Positions 8,804-17,224 are shown, counted from the stretch's first letter. The stretch: DNA of 64,000 bases from Pedobacter nutrimenti (GCF_003208655.1 NZ_QKLU01000004.1:558001-622000), one strand, 5' to 3'. Translations and numbers: made by a program. Notes: generated by a model not told the origin, from the letters alone.

Positions 8804-9610
8804 CTAAATTGTATTAAAAACATACTCTTTTCCATCGATAACAATTAACCAACCCGGATTTAGATATTGGGAATGTGTTTTTCCGTAGTGCAGTTGTCTA
8901 TGACAAGTAGCACATAGCACTAAAACATTCCAGCTTTGCAGCGTATTAGGAGCATTCCTGTTTAATTCTATCATATGATGGAGTTCACAATATCTTTCTC
9001 CTGTCTTTTTAATAAACCCCTCTTTACGACATATTTTACATGTCGTTCCATCCCGTTGTATAATTGCTTTTTTAAGTTGTGTGGGTCTCCGTACTGCTTT
9101 TACTATACTAGATCGATAATCAGGTTGACCAAGGTACTTTTTATTTAACTCATCGATCTGGGCAGCTATATCCTTATAATCTTTAGCAACTTCAGGGAAA
9201 AACACATTATCATTGTTCGTTTGATCAATCATTTCTTCTATCCATTTATTTATCTCAAACTCATCTTCAGGCTTAACTTTTACATTAAACTGAGGTTGAC
9301 TATAATTATGAGCAGTTACCTGAAGATCTTTAATATTGAAACCCTCAACCGGCCTAAGGTTTTCTCCTTGTATTATATATTTCCAATGTTTACCCCAAAT
9401 GCTATCACTTTCATTATTAGTATCTTCATAAGTTTTGACATAATTCATCATCCAACATATCTGCTTTTGTCCTTTATTCTTAAGCGAACGAACCGTTTGT
9501 TGAAGCAAGATAATTTCATTTTTTTCTAAAACTATATTATTATTTGTTGCATTTTTCTGATTTTCCAAAGTGCCAACCAAACTAGCTGCCGAATTCTTAA
9601 TTATAATCAT
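8804..9610 (-). CDS. HNH endonuclease
   Basis: A 268-residue protein with a C-terminal HNH nuclease domain. CKIC at about 191-194 and CATC near 233-236 form the zinc-binding CxxC pairs, and ELHHMIELNRNAPNTLQSWNVLVLC carries the catalytic HH and the central Asn. The N-terminal 180 residues are not recognised and may hold target recognition or partner binding. It lies 198 nt upstream of vsr on the same strand, at the head of the restriction island. It could be a methyl-dependent or accessory restriction nuclease, or an unrelated defence nuclease; nothing in the sequence decides this. Confidence 0.85.
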   Translation of the reverse strand: MIIIKNSAASLVGTLENQKNATNNNIVLEKNEIILLQQTVRSLKNKGQKQICWMMNYVKTYEDTNNESDSIWGKHWKYIIQGENLRPVEGFNIKDLQVTAHNYSQPQFNVKVKPEDEFEINKWIEEMIDQTNNDNVFFPEVAKDYKDIAAQIDELNKKYLGQPDYRSSIVKAVRRPTQLKKAIIQRDGTTCKICRKEGFIKKTGERYCELHHMIELNRNAPNTLQSWNVLVLCATCHRQLHYGKTHSQYLNPGWLIVIDGKEYVFNTI

Positions 9611-10192
9611 ATTAACTATATAAATTTTCTATGTTTATTATCATAATTATTATAAAAATCCACAAAAAAAAAGATTTTTTTATAACCTCAAACACTTATC
9701 GAAAAATATTACCAGTAGTATCCCTACCTCTGGCCATACTTATGCACGTGCCTTTCTTCTTTGTGATTCTCCTAAATTAGGAACTACTATTACAGCAATT
9801 ACTTGTTGTTGATTTAAAACAATGCGTTTTCTCGGAACTCGTTCCTTGGGCCCTATGTCTTAACTTCCCTCTGAATTACAATACAAACAATAATTACTGT
9901 CTATACATTTGGCACAATGTACATTCACCAGATTTTCACTTTAAACGACATTGATCCAGTTAAAAGAAAAAATACTGCAAAGCAGTATCAAAAAAAGAAA
10001 ATTTTTCATGATTGCAGAGTAGTCAAAAATCTATTTGATACAGACCAAATAAGTCATCATTCTAAATTCCACCACTTTTAATAAGTAAAGCAACATTTGG
10101 CAAAAAAAGAATTAGTTTAATCCATAATTATTTATGGTAACGATATATCATTTTACACTCAACAATATTATAAATTTGATAAAGAAAATAGA
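9611..10192. other. AT-rich gap between two island genes
   Basis: No supported gene was found in 582 bases. An open frame without a start codon on the plus strand, ending in a stop near 9810, reads about 40 residues that resemble no family I know. It may be the relic of a lost gene or chance. No hairpin terminator or repeat stands out. Confidence 0.4.
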
Positions 10193-10930
10193 TTATAAAT
10201 ATATACAATCGTCAATAAATGATTCTTTTGTTACTATTACCTGATTATTATTTATAATTTTTACCAGTGATAATATATCATTTATAATATCATTTAAATT
10301 CTCGTAAGTAGCATAGTTATGCGGTGTATTATTTACAAATGAATAAATACTATTTCTGTAAGAAAAGCTGTCATCCAGTTTAGTTAGGGATGGATTGACA
10401 TAAATACCATTATTATGAATAGTATTTCTGATAGCCGTCAGCAGGTTTAAAGCATTCCATTCATTACCAGTTTTTGAAATACAAACAATTTCAAAAATCT
10501 TTTTTCTAATATCAAAAATGCCCTTTGAAATATCAATTGTAGAATCTAATTCTTTCGCAATAATTCTTAAATATCTTTCTACAATTGCAGATAAGTTATA
10601 GATTAATCCGTTTTTATTAAACTTAATGTAAGCATGGTATATTCTGTCTGCATCTTTAAATGTATCGGTTTTAAAATGCTGGATCTGAAAAGAATGATTA
10701 ACAACCTGTTGAATATTGAATAATAAATTCATAACATGAGGAATTAAAATTCCATCTATTTGATGCAGTATATTTATTCTTATATCCTTATCTATATCCC
10801 ATGAATGCATACTTATCAATTTATGCATATATAATTTAACTTGACCTCTAGTCGATTCAAGTAACGCACTGTGGTTAGTCAATAATTCTTTTTGACTTTC
10901 TATATATTCAATTTGCTGTATATTCTTCAC
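10193..10930 (-). CDS. Hypothetical protein, helical
   Basis: A 245-residue protein that I do not recognise. It starts MKNIQQIEYIESQKELL, has no signal peptide or membrane segment, and looks mostly alpha-helical with a low-complexity Asn/Ile-rich composition that follows the AT-rich base composition of the island. A stretch near residue 160-180 (NLLTAIRNTIHNNGIYV) resembles the RNxxxHxxG pattern of some HEPN-like helical domains (R167, N168, H171), which would fit a defence island, but this is only suggestive. It stands alone, with long intergenic gaps on both sides. Confidence 0.6.
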   Translation of the reverse strand: MKNIQQIEYIESQKELLTNHSALLESTRGQVKLYMHKLISMHSWDIDKDIRINILHQIDGILIPHVMNLLFNIQQVVNHSFQIQHFKTDTFKDADRIYHAYIKFNKNGLIYNLSAIVERYLRIIAKELDSTIDISKGIFDIRKKIFEIVCISKTGNEWNALNLLTAIRNTIHNNGIYVNPSLTKLDDSFSYRNSIYSFVNNTPHNYATYENLNDIINDILSLVKIINNNQVIVTKESFIDDCIYL

Positions 10931-11062
10931 GCAAACAATTGTATACTAATATTTTAAAATACAAAACCCATTAAAACAATGGTTTCTTTATAATTGTTAA
11001 AGAATTTCTCAATATTACTACCATTTGCAGTAATACACAAAACATTAGTATTATTTTATAGT

Positions 11063-11164
11063 GTGGAGGTTATTGCAGAGGATTATAAAATTGAAACCTC
11101 AACGGCAACTTTCCCGGAACTGGCTGCTGAAGTTGCCCGAAGAATGACCTTAAATCATCCCTAA
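11063..11164 (+). pseudogene. C-terminal gene fragment at the island boundary
   Basis: A plus-strand open frame with coding-like composition reads VEVIAEDYKIETSTATFPE, then LAAEVARRMTLNHP and a stop at 11162-11164. It has no start region and the frame upstream quickly becomes AT-rich island sequence. It looks like the surviving 3' end of a chromosomal gene cut by insertion of the island. The family is not identified. Confidence 0.35.
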
Positions 11165-11178
11165 ACCAAGAAATAATT

Positions 11179-11658
11179 TCAACCCTTCTCAAACACATAT
11201 TCATCCCCAGCCCCTTTACTACATTCAATAAAAATCTTTTCCGGAACACCTTGCCTTAAATCCACAGAAAACAAAGACCTGTTCGGGCATTCTTCTGTAT
11301 TTTTAAACCACATTTTTCCTTTTTCCATTTTATAAGGCAGGTCATCTGCGACAGAAACCATATAATTACCCAGGTACCGGTTTTGCCCGTCAAAAATCAA
11401 AATCCTGTTGGTGGCGCGTTTCGACAATCCCCACAACCACTTAGAGGTCATAACCTGATAGGTTTTACCATTACTGGCATGGAATTTCCCAAGATAAGTT
11501 AAATGGGTTTCGCCTTCATTTTCTGCTGTCCATGTACCAAAAACATATTCATAACCGATTTTGGCCTTTTTCAGTACCTGAAGCTGTTCTTTACCCTGCG
11601 CTTGAATCCTTAAATGAACAAGGCATAAAACACACACCATCAGGATGATTTTTTTCAT
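11179..11658 (-). CDS. Secreted hypothetical protein
   Basis: About 159 residues from the start I prefer (Met13 of the longest frame), since MKKIILMVCVLCLVHLRIQA is a typical signal peptide while the longer start would bury it. The mature part (KIGYEYVFGTWTAENEGETHL..., W and Y rich) looks like a small beta-rich periplasmic protein and contains one Cys pair candidate (ECPN, ECSK). I do not recognise the family. It is convergent with the fragment at 11063 and divergent from the DUF805 gene. Confidence 0.75.
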   Translation of the reverse strand: MKKIILMVCVLCLVHLRIQAQGKEQLQVLKKAKIGYEYVFGTWTAENEGETHLTYLGKFHASNGKTYQVMTSKWLWGLSKRATNRILIFDGQNRYLGNYMVSVADDLPYKMEKGKMWFKNTEECPNRSLFSVDLRQGVPEKIFIECSKGAGDEYVFEKG

Positions 11659-11868
11659 AGACCAGATTTTATTTTTCACAATGACTTTTATCATTTAAAA
11701 CCACTTTAAACTTCCCCTTCTTGCAAGTTTTACAAGTGAATATAGCGACTTTACTGATCTGTTTACAAATAATAATCTCAGTTGTTTTTCAGCAATAATA
11801 TTCCCAGCTTTGAGAAACCAAATACTAAAATCCGCTCCACCAAATTAAAGCGCTTACACCACAACTTT

Positions 11869-12279
11869 ATGTTTAAAAATCCTTTTTCATTTGAAGGCAG
11901 AATTCGAAGGCTTGAGTATTGGCTTAGTTTTTTATGTTATATGCTCTATTCTATAGTCGTTGGCATAATAATCGGTATGCTTTCATATATGCAAATTATA
12001 CCTCCTATGGATGATGACAAAATGGACGGGGTATTGTTTATTGCTGCTCTTCCTGTGTTTTACTTTATAATTGCCCAAACCGCCAAAAGGTGCCATGACA
12101 GAGGAGATAGCGGTTGGTGGATGATCGTTCCTCTTTATGGATTTTGGATGTTATTTGCCGATGGCGACATTGGTGACAATGAATATGGACCAAATCCGAA
12201 AGGATTGTATTACGAGTTTGAGGACCACAATTCTCCCAGCCCTATAGATCAGGTTGACGGAGATGGAAGAATTATCTAA
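11869..12279 (+). CDS. DUF805 family membrane protein
   Basis: From the ATG at 11869 the product is about 136 residues and begins MFKNPFSFEGRIRRLEYW, the usual start of DUF805 proteins (FxGRxxRxEYW). Two or more hydrophobic segments follow (about residues 22-45 and 58-75 of this start, then SGWWMIVPLYGFWMLFADG). The RCHDRGDSGWW motif and the DNEYGPNPKG tail are family hallmarks. The function of DUF805 is unknown; it is an inner-membrane protein. The longest frame starts at 11782, but its extra residues are not conserved in character. Confidence 0.9.
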   Translation: MFKNPFSFEGRIRRLEYWLSFLCYMLYSIVVGIIIGMLSYMQIIPPMDDDKMDGVLFIAALPVFYFIIAQTAKRCHDRGDSGWWMIVPLYGFWMLFADGDIGDNEYGPNPKGLYYEFEDHNSPSPIDQVDGDGRII

Positions 12280-12294
12280 AACAATCATAAACCT

Positions 12295-12420
12295 ATGACA
12301 GACAAAATCGATAAGGAACGACGTAAACAAATTCTGAATGACCTCCGTAAAAATGTCCGGGAAGAATTTTTCTTAAATATTGTTGCCTCTAATTTAACAT
12401 CTATTTTTTCTCCAGAATGA
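12295..12420 (+). CDS. Small ORF, 41 residues, possibly truncated
   Basis: An ATG 16 nt after the DUF805 gene opens a 41-residue charged frame (MTDKIDKERRKQILNDLRK...). It runs into the 3' end of the opposite-strand gene and overlaps it by 20 nt. The start of the protein looks genuine (basic, helical), but the tail is not convincing. It may be the first part of a gene cut short by deletion. No family is recognised. Confidence 0.3.
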   Translation: MTDKIDKERRKQILNDLRKNVREEFFLNIVASNLTSIFSPE

Positions 12421-12658
12421 ACTCACTTGATCCATCCTCCAGCGCATTTGTTTCATCAAAATGCAAGTGATAACCGGCAGGTATCTGATCCTGAGACAGG
12501 TTTAACAGATGTTTCGCTAAAGAAATCAATCCAGCTTTATTAGCCGTAATTTTTATCACCCCATTTTCAATACTTGATTCAATTTCAAAACCCGGCTCCC
12601 AATCAAATTTGAAGCCTTGATCATCACTATATTCCGGTATATTTAATGTCATTTCCAT
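12401..12658 (-). CDS. Small protein resembling Imm32 immunity proteins
   Basis: About 85 residues from MEMTLNIPEYS, the start I prefer over an in-frame ATG 51 nt upstream, which gives a non-conserved leader. The core GVIKITANKAGLISLAKHLLNLSQDQIPAGYHLHFDE, ending in GSSEFILEKK, resembles the short Imm32-type immunity family of polymorphic-toxin systems. No toxin gene is adjacent, so it may be an orphan. The family call is from memory and tentative. Confidence 0.7.
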   Translation of the reverse strand: MEMTLNIPEYSDDQGFKFDWEPGFEIESSIENGVIKITANKAGLISLAKHLLNLSQDQIPAGYHLHFDETNALEDGSSEFILEKK

Positions 12659-12934
12659 TTTACAAATTGTTTTAATAAAGAGTTTTAAAACATTGCTCTT
12701 AATCTGCACGGTAATTCATTCATCAGGTAAATGTCCAAATGAAAAACTTCATCATACACACTTTTAAAATTCATGATTAATTTCCTGTTACTTTTCCATT
12801 TTAATTCAAGGTAGTTCTTTCGCTCCACTTTTTGACCGATTACCTATATCATTTTCACTTGTTTTCTCAGACTAAACCTTCCACAATTCTCCAGAACTAC
12901 AACTACCGATGCAAGTTTATCAATAACAAAACAC

Positions 12935-12972
12935 TGACACCCTCAACAAAGTAAATTGACACGCTAAACAAA
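12935..12972 (+). promoter_or_regulatory. Tandem direct repeats, likely AraC-type operator
   Basis: TGACACCCTCAACAAA (12935-12950) and TGACACGCTAAACAAA (12957-12972) match at 14 of 16 positions and are 22 bp apart start to start, about two helical turns. AraC-family activators bind such tandem sites just upstream of the core promoter. The proximal copy ends 21 bp before the -7 element of the SDR gene, and an AraC-type gene follows that SDR gene. Confidence 0.55.
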
Positions 12973-12993
12973 ATCCCACATCCTGCCTCCGCC

Positions 12994-13001
12994 TAAATTT
13001 G
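12994..13001 (+). promoter_or_regulatory. -7 element of the SDR/AraC transcript
   Basis: TAAATTTG is a perfect Bacteroidota -7 box, 26 nt before the SDR start codon. No -33 TTG is present at the usual distance, which fits an activator-dependent promoter served by the repeats at 12935-12972. Confidence 0.55.
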
Positions 13002-13027
13002 TCCTATAACATTTAATCAAAAAACAA

Positions 13028-14041
13028 ATGGAAAAGAACAATTATCAAGGCGCATTACAACATCCTTTAAATTCAGGTTTTAACGCCAGCTCAACAGCAA
13101 CAGAAGTGGTTAAAGGCATTGACCTGACTGGCAAAATTGCCATTGTAACCGGTGGAAATGCAGGCATTGGCCTGGAAACAGTCAAAGTACTTGCAGCTGC
13201 GGGTGCTACAGTGATCGCCCTGGCCAGAGACCTGGAAAAAGCAAAAAAGAACCTGCACTGCATTCCCAACGTAGAACTGGAAACCATGGACCTGATGGAT
13301 CCGGCAACTATAGATGCTTTTGCAAAAAAGTTCCTCGCTTCGGGCAGACCGCTTCATATACTGATTAACAATGCAGGGATTATGTGGGTGCCCCTGCAAA
13401 GGGACAGCCGGGGCATTGAATCACAATTGGCCACCAACTACCTGGGGCAATTTCAGCTGACAGCCAGATTATGGCCTGTTTTAAAAGCAGCAAACGGGGC
13501 AAGGGTGGTCAATGTATCTTCCTATGGTCACCAAATGGCACCTTTCAATTTCGATGATCCCAATTTTATGCACAGGGAATACCAAACCCTGTTGGGTTAC
13601 GGCCAGTCCAAAACGGCCAGCAACCTCTTTGCCCTTGAGCTGGACCAACGCGCCAAAGCACATCATGTAAGGGCATATGCCCTGCACCCCGGCTCTATTG
13701 CCGGAACAGAGTTGGCCCGGGATGCAGATATCGAATTATTTAAACAAATGGGCTTCGTAGACCAGCAGGGCAACATGCGCCCGGAAGTTCTTGCCAGCCT
13801 GAAAACCATTCCACAGGGGGCCGCCACAACCATATGGTGTGCCACCAGTCCAATGCTTGATGCTATTGGCGGGGTATATTGTGAAGACGCAGATGTTGCA
13901 GAATTAGACCATGGCCATTTCGGACAGGACAATACTTTGGGCACAAGCGGCGTACAACCCTATTCACTAGACAGGCATAATGCGAAAAGACTATGGGAGC
14001 TGAGTCAGGAAATGACGGGTATCGAATTCAACATTAATTAA
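13028..14041 (+). CDS. Short-chain dehydrogenase/reductase
   Basis: A 337-residue SDR oxidoreductase. The cofactor motif TGGNAGIG is at 41-48, NNAG at 114-117, and the catalytic set is S164/S165 with Y191-x3-K195 (YGQSK). A FDDPNF insertion before the YxxxK and the length above 300 place it near the retinol-dehydrogenase/WWOX-like branch rather than the classical 250-residue SDRs. The substrate is unknown; NADP(H) use is likely but not certain. There is no signal peptide, so it is cytoplasmic. The AraC-type regulator gene follows 36 nt later, probably in the same transcript, and a candidate operator and -7 box lie upstream. Confidence 0.93.
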   Translation: MEKNNYQGALQHPLNSGFNASSTATEVVKGIDLTGKIAIVTGGNAGIGLETVKVLAAAGATVIALARDLEKAKKNLHCIPNVELETMDLMDPATIDAFAKKFLASGRPLHILINNAGIMWVPLQRDSRGIESQLATNYLGQFQLTARLWPVLKAANGARVVNVSSYGHQMAPFNFDDPNFMHREYQTLLGYGQSKTASNLFALELDQRAKAHHVRAYALHPGSIAGTELARDADIELFKQMGFVDQQGNMRPEVLASLKTIPQGAATTIWCATSPMLDAIGGVYCEDADVAELDHGHFGQDNTLGTSGVQPYSLDRHNAKRLWELSQEMTGIEFNIN

Positions 14042-14077
14042 AGCCCGTTTTTTAATCCATCAAAAACAAATAACTTT

Positions 14078-14899
14078 ATGAAAATGGAACACCTATCGAA
14101 ATACCTGACCAGGGACATTAAACTTTCCTGCTATGAAGACAAGCTGTTCAAATCGGACCTGATGTTTGATGACCATATGTTGGTCTGGTTCATTTCGGGT
14201 GAAACAAAAATTATACAGGCAGCCTCCACCTTTCATTTCAAAACAGGTGATATTTTTCTCATCCCCAGAAATGAGTTGGCCACCATCATTAACTATCCGA
14301 AAAATGGTTTACCGCATAAAACCGTGGTCATGCACCTGTCTACCGAAAGGCTCAAAAAGTTCTATGAAAAAATTGATTTTAAAAAGCACAGCCAGCCTGA
14401 TCAGAAAATATACCGCTTTAGCAACCATCCCTTGCTGGAAAGCTGCCTGGCTTCGCTGATCCCCTATTTTGAGGTTCAAGGTGAATTTCCGGAAAACCTG
14501 GCCACACTTAAAATTGAAGAAGCGATCAGTATACTTCGTTTAATTGATCCGGGAGTAGATAGCGTACTGGCAAATTTTGATGCCCCGGGTAAAATTGACC
14601 TGATCAGTTTCATGCAGCGGAACTTTATGTTCAACATGCCGCTGGAAAAACTAGGCTATTTGACTGGCCGGAGCCTGTCTACCTTTAACAGGGATTTCAG
14701 AAAGCTTTTCAACACCAGTCCCCAGAAATGGCTCACCGACAAAAGACTTGAGCTCGCCTATTACCAACTGGCCGAAAAAAAGAAAAAACCAACAGAGGTT
14801 TATCTGGAAGTCGGATTTGAAGACCTCTCCCACTTTTCCTTTATTTTTAAAAAGAAATATGGGCTATCGCCAAATCAATTGCCAATCAGTATACACTAA
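14078..14899 (+). CDS. AraC family transcriptional regulator
   Basis: A 273-residue regulator. Residues 1-160 form a cupin-like sensing domain (HFKTGDIFLIPRNELATI). The C-terminal 95 residues are an AraC/XylS double HTH: LISFMQRNFMFNMPLEKLGYLTGRSLSTFNRDFRKLF, then the second helix pair ending EVGFEDLSHFSFIFKKKYGLSPNQL, which carries the family GF-x2-xSxF-xxFKKxxGxxP signature. It is directly downstream of the SDR gene and probably controls that transcript through the tandem repeats at 12935-12972. The inducing ligand is unknown. Confidence 0.93.
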   Translation: MKMEHLSKYLTRDIKLSCYEDKLFKSDLMFDDHMLVWFISGETKIIQAASTFHFKTGDIFLIPRNELATIINYPKNGLPHKTVVMHLSTERLKKFYEKIDFKKHSQPDQKIYRFSNHPLLESCLASLIPYFEVQGEFPENLATLKIEEAISILRLIDPGVDSVLANFDAPGKIDLISFMQRNFMFNMPLEKLGYLTGRSLSTFNRDFRKLFNTSPQKWLTDKRLELAYYQLAEKKKKPTEVYLEVGFEDLSHFSFIFKKKYGLSPNQLPISIH

Positions 14900-15022
14900 C
14901 AGCCTGGTATTGTCCGGGTAGATTAAAACTGTTGAATATCTGCAAAGCGTTTCCGATCTTTAATACCCCATGGCCAGCAAAGGATGTTTGGTGACAAAAT
15001 TCAATTTTAGCGGAACAAGAAA

Positions 15023-15508
15023 ATGAAAAACGAATTGATCTTAAAACCAACCAAAGTATCAGACCTGGAGCTTTTCTTTGACTTCCAGCTCGATCAAGAG
15101 GCGAACTACCTGGCCGCTTTTACTTCCAAAGACTCAACAGACAAAACTGCCTATTTAAAAAAAATGACCAATTACCTGCTCAATGACCCGGCTGTAAATA
15201 TGCGGACCATTTTCCTGAACGACAGTATTGTGGGTAGCGTTGCAAAGTTTGAAATGCATGGTGATACCGAAATCACCTACTGGATAGATAAAGCTTTTTG
15301 GGGCAAAGGGATCGCGACAAAAGCACTGAGCCATTTTCTGGAAATCGAAAATACAAGACCTATTTTTGGGCGGGTAGCCTTTGACAATATAGGCTCTCAG
15401 CAGGTACTGGAAAAATGTGGTTTTGTAAAAATTGGTCAGGACAAGGGCTTCGCCAATGCACGACAGGCAGAGATAGAAGAATTCATTTATAAACTGGAAA
15501 AAGCTTAA
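15023..15508 (+). CDS. GNAT family N-acetyltransferase
   Basis: A 161-residue GNAT of the RimJ/RimL-like type (acetyl_transf_3). It starts LILKPTKVSDLELFFDFQLD, and the acetyl-CoA loop is seen as YWIDKAFWGKGIATKALSHFL, followed by RPIFGRVAFDNIGSQQVLEKCGFVKIG, the conserved N-x-x-S-x-x-V-L-E-K-x-G-F stretch. It transfers acetyl from acetyl-CoA to an unknown amine (small molecule or protein N-terminus). It stands alone between the AraC gene and a convergent small HTH gene. A short hairpin separates the two stop codons. Confidence 0.92.
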   Translation: MKNELILKPTKVSDLELFFDFQLDQEANYLAAFTSKDSTDKTAYLKKMTNYLLNDPAVNMRTIFLNDSIVGSVAKFEMHGDTEITYWIDKAFWGKGIATKALSHFLEIENTRPIFGRVAFDNIGSQQVLEKCGFVKIGQDKGFANARQAEIEEFIYKLEKA

Positions 15509-15512
15509 TATC

Positions 15513-15532
15513 AAAAAAGGCCCTAAGGGGCC
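15513..15532 (-). terminator. Rho-independent terminator of the small HTH gene
   Basis: Read on the minus strand, a GGCCC/GGGCC stem with a 4-nt loop is followed by six T residues (15513-15518). The hairpin overlaps the stop codon of the HTH gene. Confidence 0.6.
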
Positions 15533-15798
15533 AGTGGTGAATTTGCAGCAGCAGCGGTAAGTGCTGCAGAAATCTCTTTTAAGGTCTTTATGCTAAAAGG
15601 ATGCCGGCCCGCTAACCATCTTTTAATTTCATCCGGATTGATGTCCACAGCAACTGCAAGGTCATTTTCTGTAAGGTCCTGATCGGCCAGCGTTTTTGCT
15701 GCTTTGCCTGCCAGGTCCAGGTTCAGTTGCGTCAATTCCGCTATAGCAGGGTTTCCACTTTCTTCCAGCCAAATGGATACAAAATCGTTTTCTTCCAT
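15523..15798 (-). CDS. Small XRE-like HTH protein, probable autorepressor
   Basis: A 91-residue protein with a C-terminal XRE/Cro-type helix-turn-helix (LTENDLAVAVDINPDEIKRWLAGRHPFSIKTLKEISAAL). The layout resembles antitoxin-type regulators such as HigA, but no toxin gene is next to it. Its start codon lies inside the left arm of a perfect 22-bp inverted repeat whose two arms flank its own promoter (15795-15871), which strongly suggests it represses itself. A terminator overlaps its stop codon, so it is a monocistronic unit. It may be an orphan antitoxin or a small regulator that also acts elsewhere. Confidence 0.85.
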   Translation of the reverse strand: MEENDFVSIWLEESGNPAIAELTQLNLDLAGKAAKTLADQDLTENDLAVAVDINPDEIKRWLAGRHPFSIKTLKEISAALTAAAANSPLAP

Positions 15799-15871
15799 GT
15801 ATGTTTTTTGTAATTGGCGGCAAATTTAATGATATTACATCCATTATTGCAATTACAAAAAACATACATGG
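15795..15871. promoter_or_regulatory. Perfect 22-bp inverted repeat flanking the HTH promoter
   Basis: The 22 bases 15795-15816 are repeated exactly in inverse at 15850-15871, with 33 bases between. On the minus strand the distal arm covers the -33 region and the proximal arm runs from near the transcription start to the ATG of the HTH gene. As DNA this is a paired operator; transcribed from further upstream, the arms would form a hairpin that closes the start codon. Confidence 0.75.
15821..15852 (-). promoter_or_regulatory. Promoter of the small HTH gene
   Basis: On the minus strand a TTG (15850-15852) is followed after 21 nt by TAAATTTG (15821-15828). Both the boxes and the spacing fit the Bacteroidota -33/-7 promoter. 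The start codon is at 15798, leaving a short leader. Confidence 0.6.
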
Positions 15872-15898
15872 GGGATCATTTCCTATTGTACCAAAAAC

Positions 15899-17224
15899 CT
15901 ATTCTTTGTTAAAAACCAGCGAAGCACCCCCCTGCTTTAAAGTGAACTCTTTTTTCGCCGGGTTAAACTCCAACACCACACCGACCTGTTCATTTTTAAA
16001 CTTGTCTTTTTCGCTCGCCTCCAGGCTGATTACAGGTTGTCCGGTGGCCTGGGCCATTAAGGTTTTATCTTTTTTGGTCAGGGTGATTTTTAAAGGAATC
16101 TGTTTACTGCCATACACACCCAGGTACTGGTCCAAATCCTCACTGGAAACTTCAATGGTGGTGAAATTTGGGATCTCAAAAGGTTTTTGGTACACACTGC
16201 TTAACAATGTAATCAGTATTTTATTGTTTTCATATGCTGATCCATTTGAAGTTAAGGCCACGGCAATTTTATCCGATGGATAATCGACATAAACGGAAGA
16301 AAAACCATCAATTCCGCCGGTATGACCAAAACCGGTTTTATCATAAAACGGAATTTTAAACAAACCCATTCCATAACCGTTCTTTATGGTTTCCATTTGT
16401 TCCAGACTTTTTGCCGAAACCAATCGTCCTTCAAATAACGCTTCTGCAAAGCGGGTTAAGTCACTGGGGGTGGATACAACCCCACCGGCACCCAAAGGAA
16501 TAGACATATCGGTTTCTGTTTCCTTTTTCCAGCTGCCGCTGAAGCTATAGGAATTGCTTTCGTTGTTTTTGAGGTTTATTTTTCCTCCAAAAAACGTGCT
16601 TTTCAAACCCAGGGGCTCAATAATTTGTTCTTTCAAAATGGCTGCATAATCCTTTTTATACACCTTTTGCAAAATGAAGGTCAGCAGCACGAAATTCGAG
16701 TTGCTGTAGGCCGCTTTGCTCTCAGGTTCAAAATCACTTCCTCCTTTTGCAATCAGCTCTACCAGTTCTTTTTCAGATTTTTTGACGGTATTCCATTGCA
16801 GGTAATCTTGATTATCTGTGAAATTATGAATGCCGCTGCGGTGACCAAGCAACTGGGCTACAGTAATTTTATCGCTGTTTTTAACCGCGGGGAAGTAGGT
16901 GTTTATGGTTTGCTCCAGCTTCAGTTTACCCGTCTCAACGGCTTTAAACACCAATACCGTTGTAAAGGTTTTTGAAATGGAACCGATCCGGTACTTTGTG
17001 TTTTCATTCGCTTTGGTATTGCTTTCTACATCTGCATAACCTATTGCTTTGGTGTAAAGCAATTTACCATCCTGCGAAATGGCCACACTTCCCATAAACT
17101 TGTTATGGTCTTCCAGTGCTTTGAAATAGGCATCCAGTTTAGGTTTGTCGACCGTTTGTGCGTAGGAAAAGGACAGGGAAAGGGCAAAGCCGATTGCGGT
17201 AAAAATTTTCTTATAGAGGATCAT
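15899..17224 (-). CDS. Serine hydrolase, class C beta-lactamase family
   Basis: A 441-residue secreted protein with a signal peptide (about residues 1-22, ending SYAQ). It carries the penicillin-binding/beta-lactamase-like catalytic set: S82-I-S-K85, Y173-S-N175 and H301-T-G303 in place of KTG. This pattern is usual for the class C/CubicO-type hydrolases, most of which are peptidases or esterases rather than true beta-lactamases. A C-terminal 90-residue beta domain (after about residue 345) is common in Bacteroidota members. It acts in the periplasm; the substrate is unknown. It stands alone between the HTH gene and the glucan locus. Confidence 0.93.
   Translation of the reverse strand: MILYKKIFTAIGFALSLSFSYAQTVDKPKLDAYFKALEDHNKFMGSVAISQDGKLLYTKAIGYADVESNTKANENTKYRIGSISKTFTTVLVFKAVETGKLKLEQTINTYFPAVKNSDKITVAQLLGHRSGIHNFTDNQDYLQWNTVKKSEKELVELIAKGGSDFEPESKAAYSNSNFVLLTFILQKVYKKDYAAILKEQIIEPLGLKSTFFGGKINLKNNESNSYSFSGSWKKETETDMSIPLGAGGVVSTPSDLTRFAEALFEGRLVSAKSLEQMETIKNGYGMGLFKIPFYDKTGFGHTGGIDGFSSVYVDYPSDKIAVALTSNGSAYENNKILITLLSSVYQKPFEIPNFTTIEVSSEDLDQYLGVYGSKQIPLKITLTKKDKTLMAQATGQPVISLEASEKDKFKNEQVGVVLEFNPAKKEFTLKQGGASLVFNKE

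Noticed and set aside
9690..9815. Plus-strand open frame in the 9611-10192 gap
   Set aside because: No start codon and no recognisable family; kept only as a remark in the gap entry.
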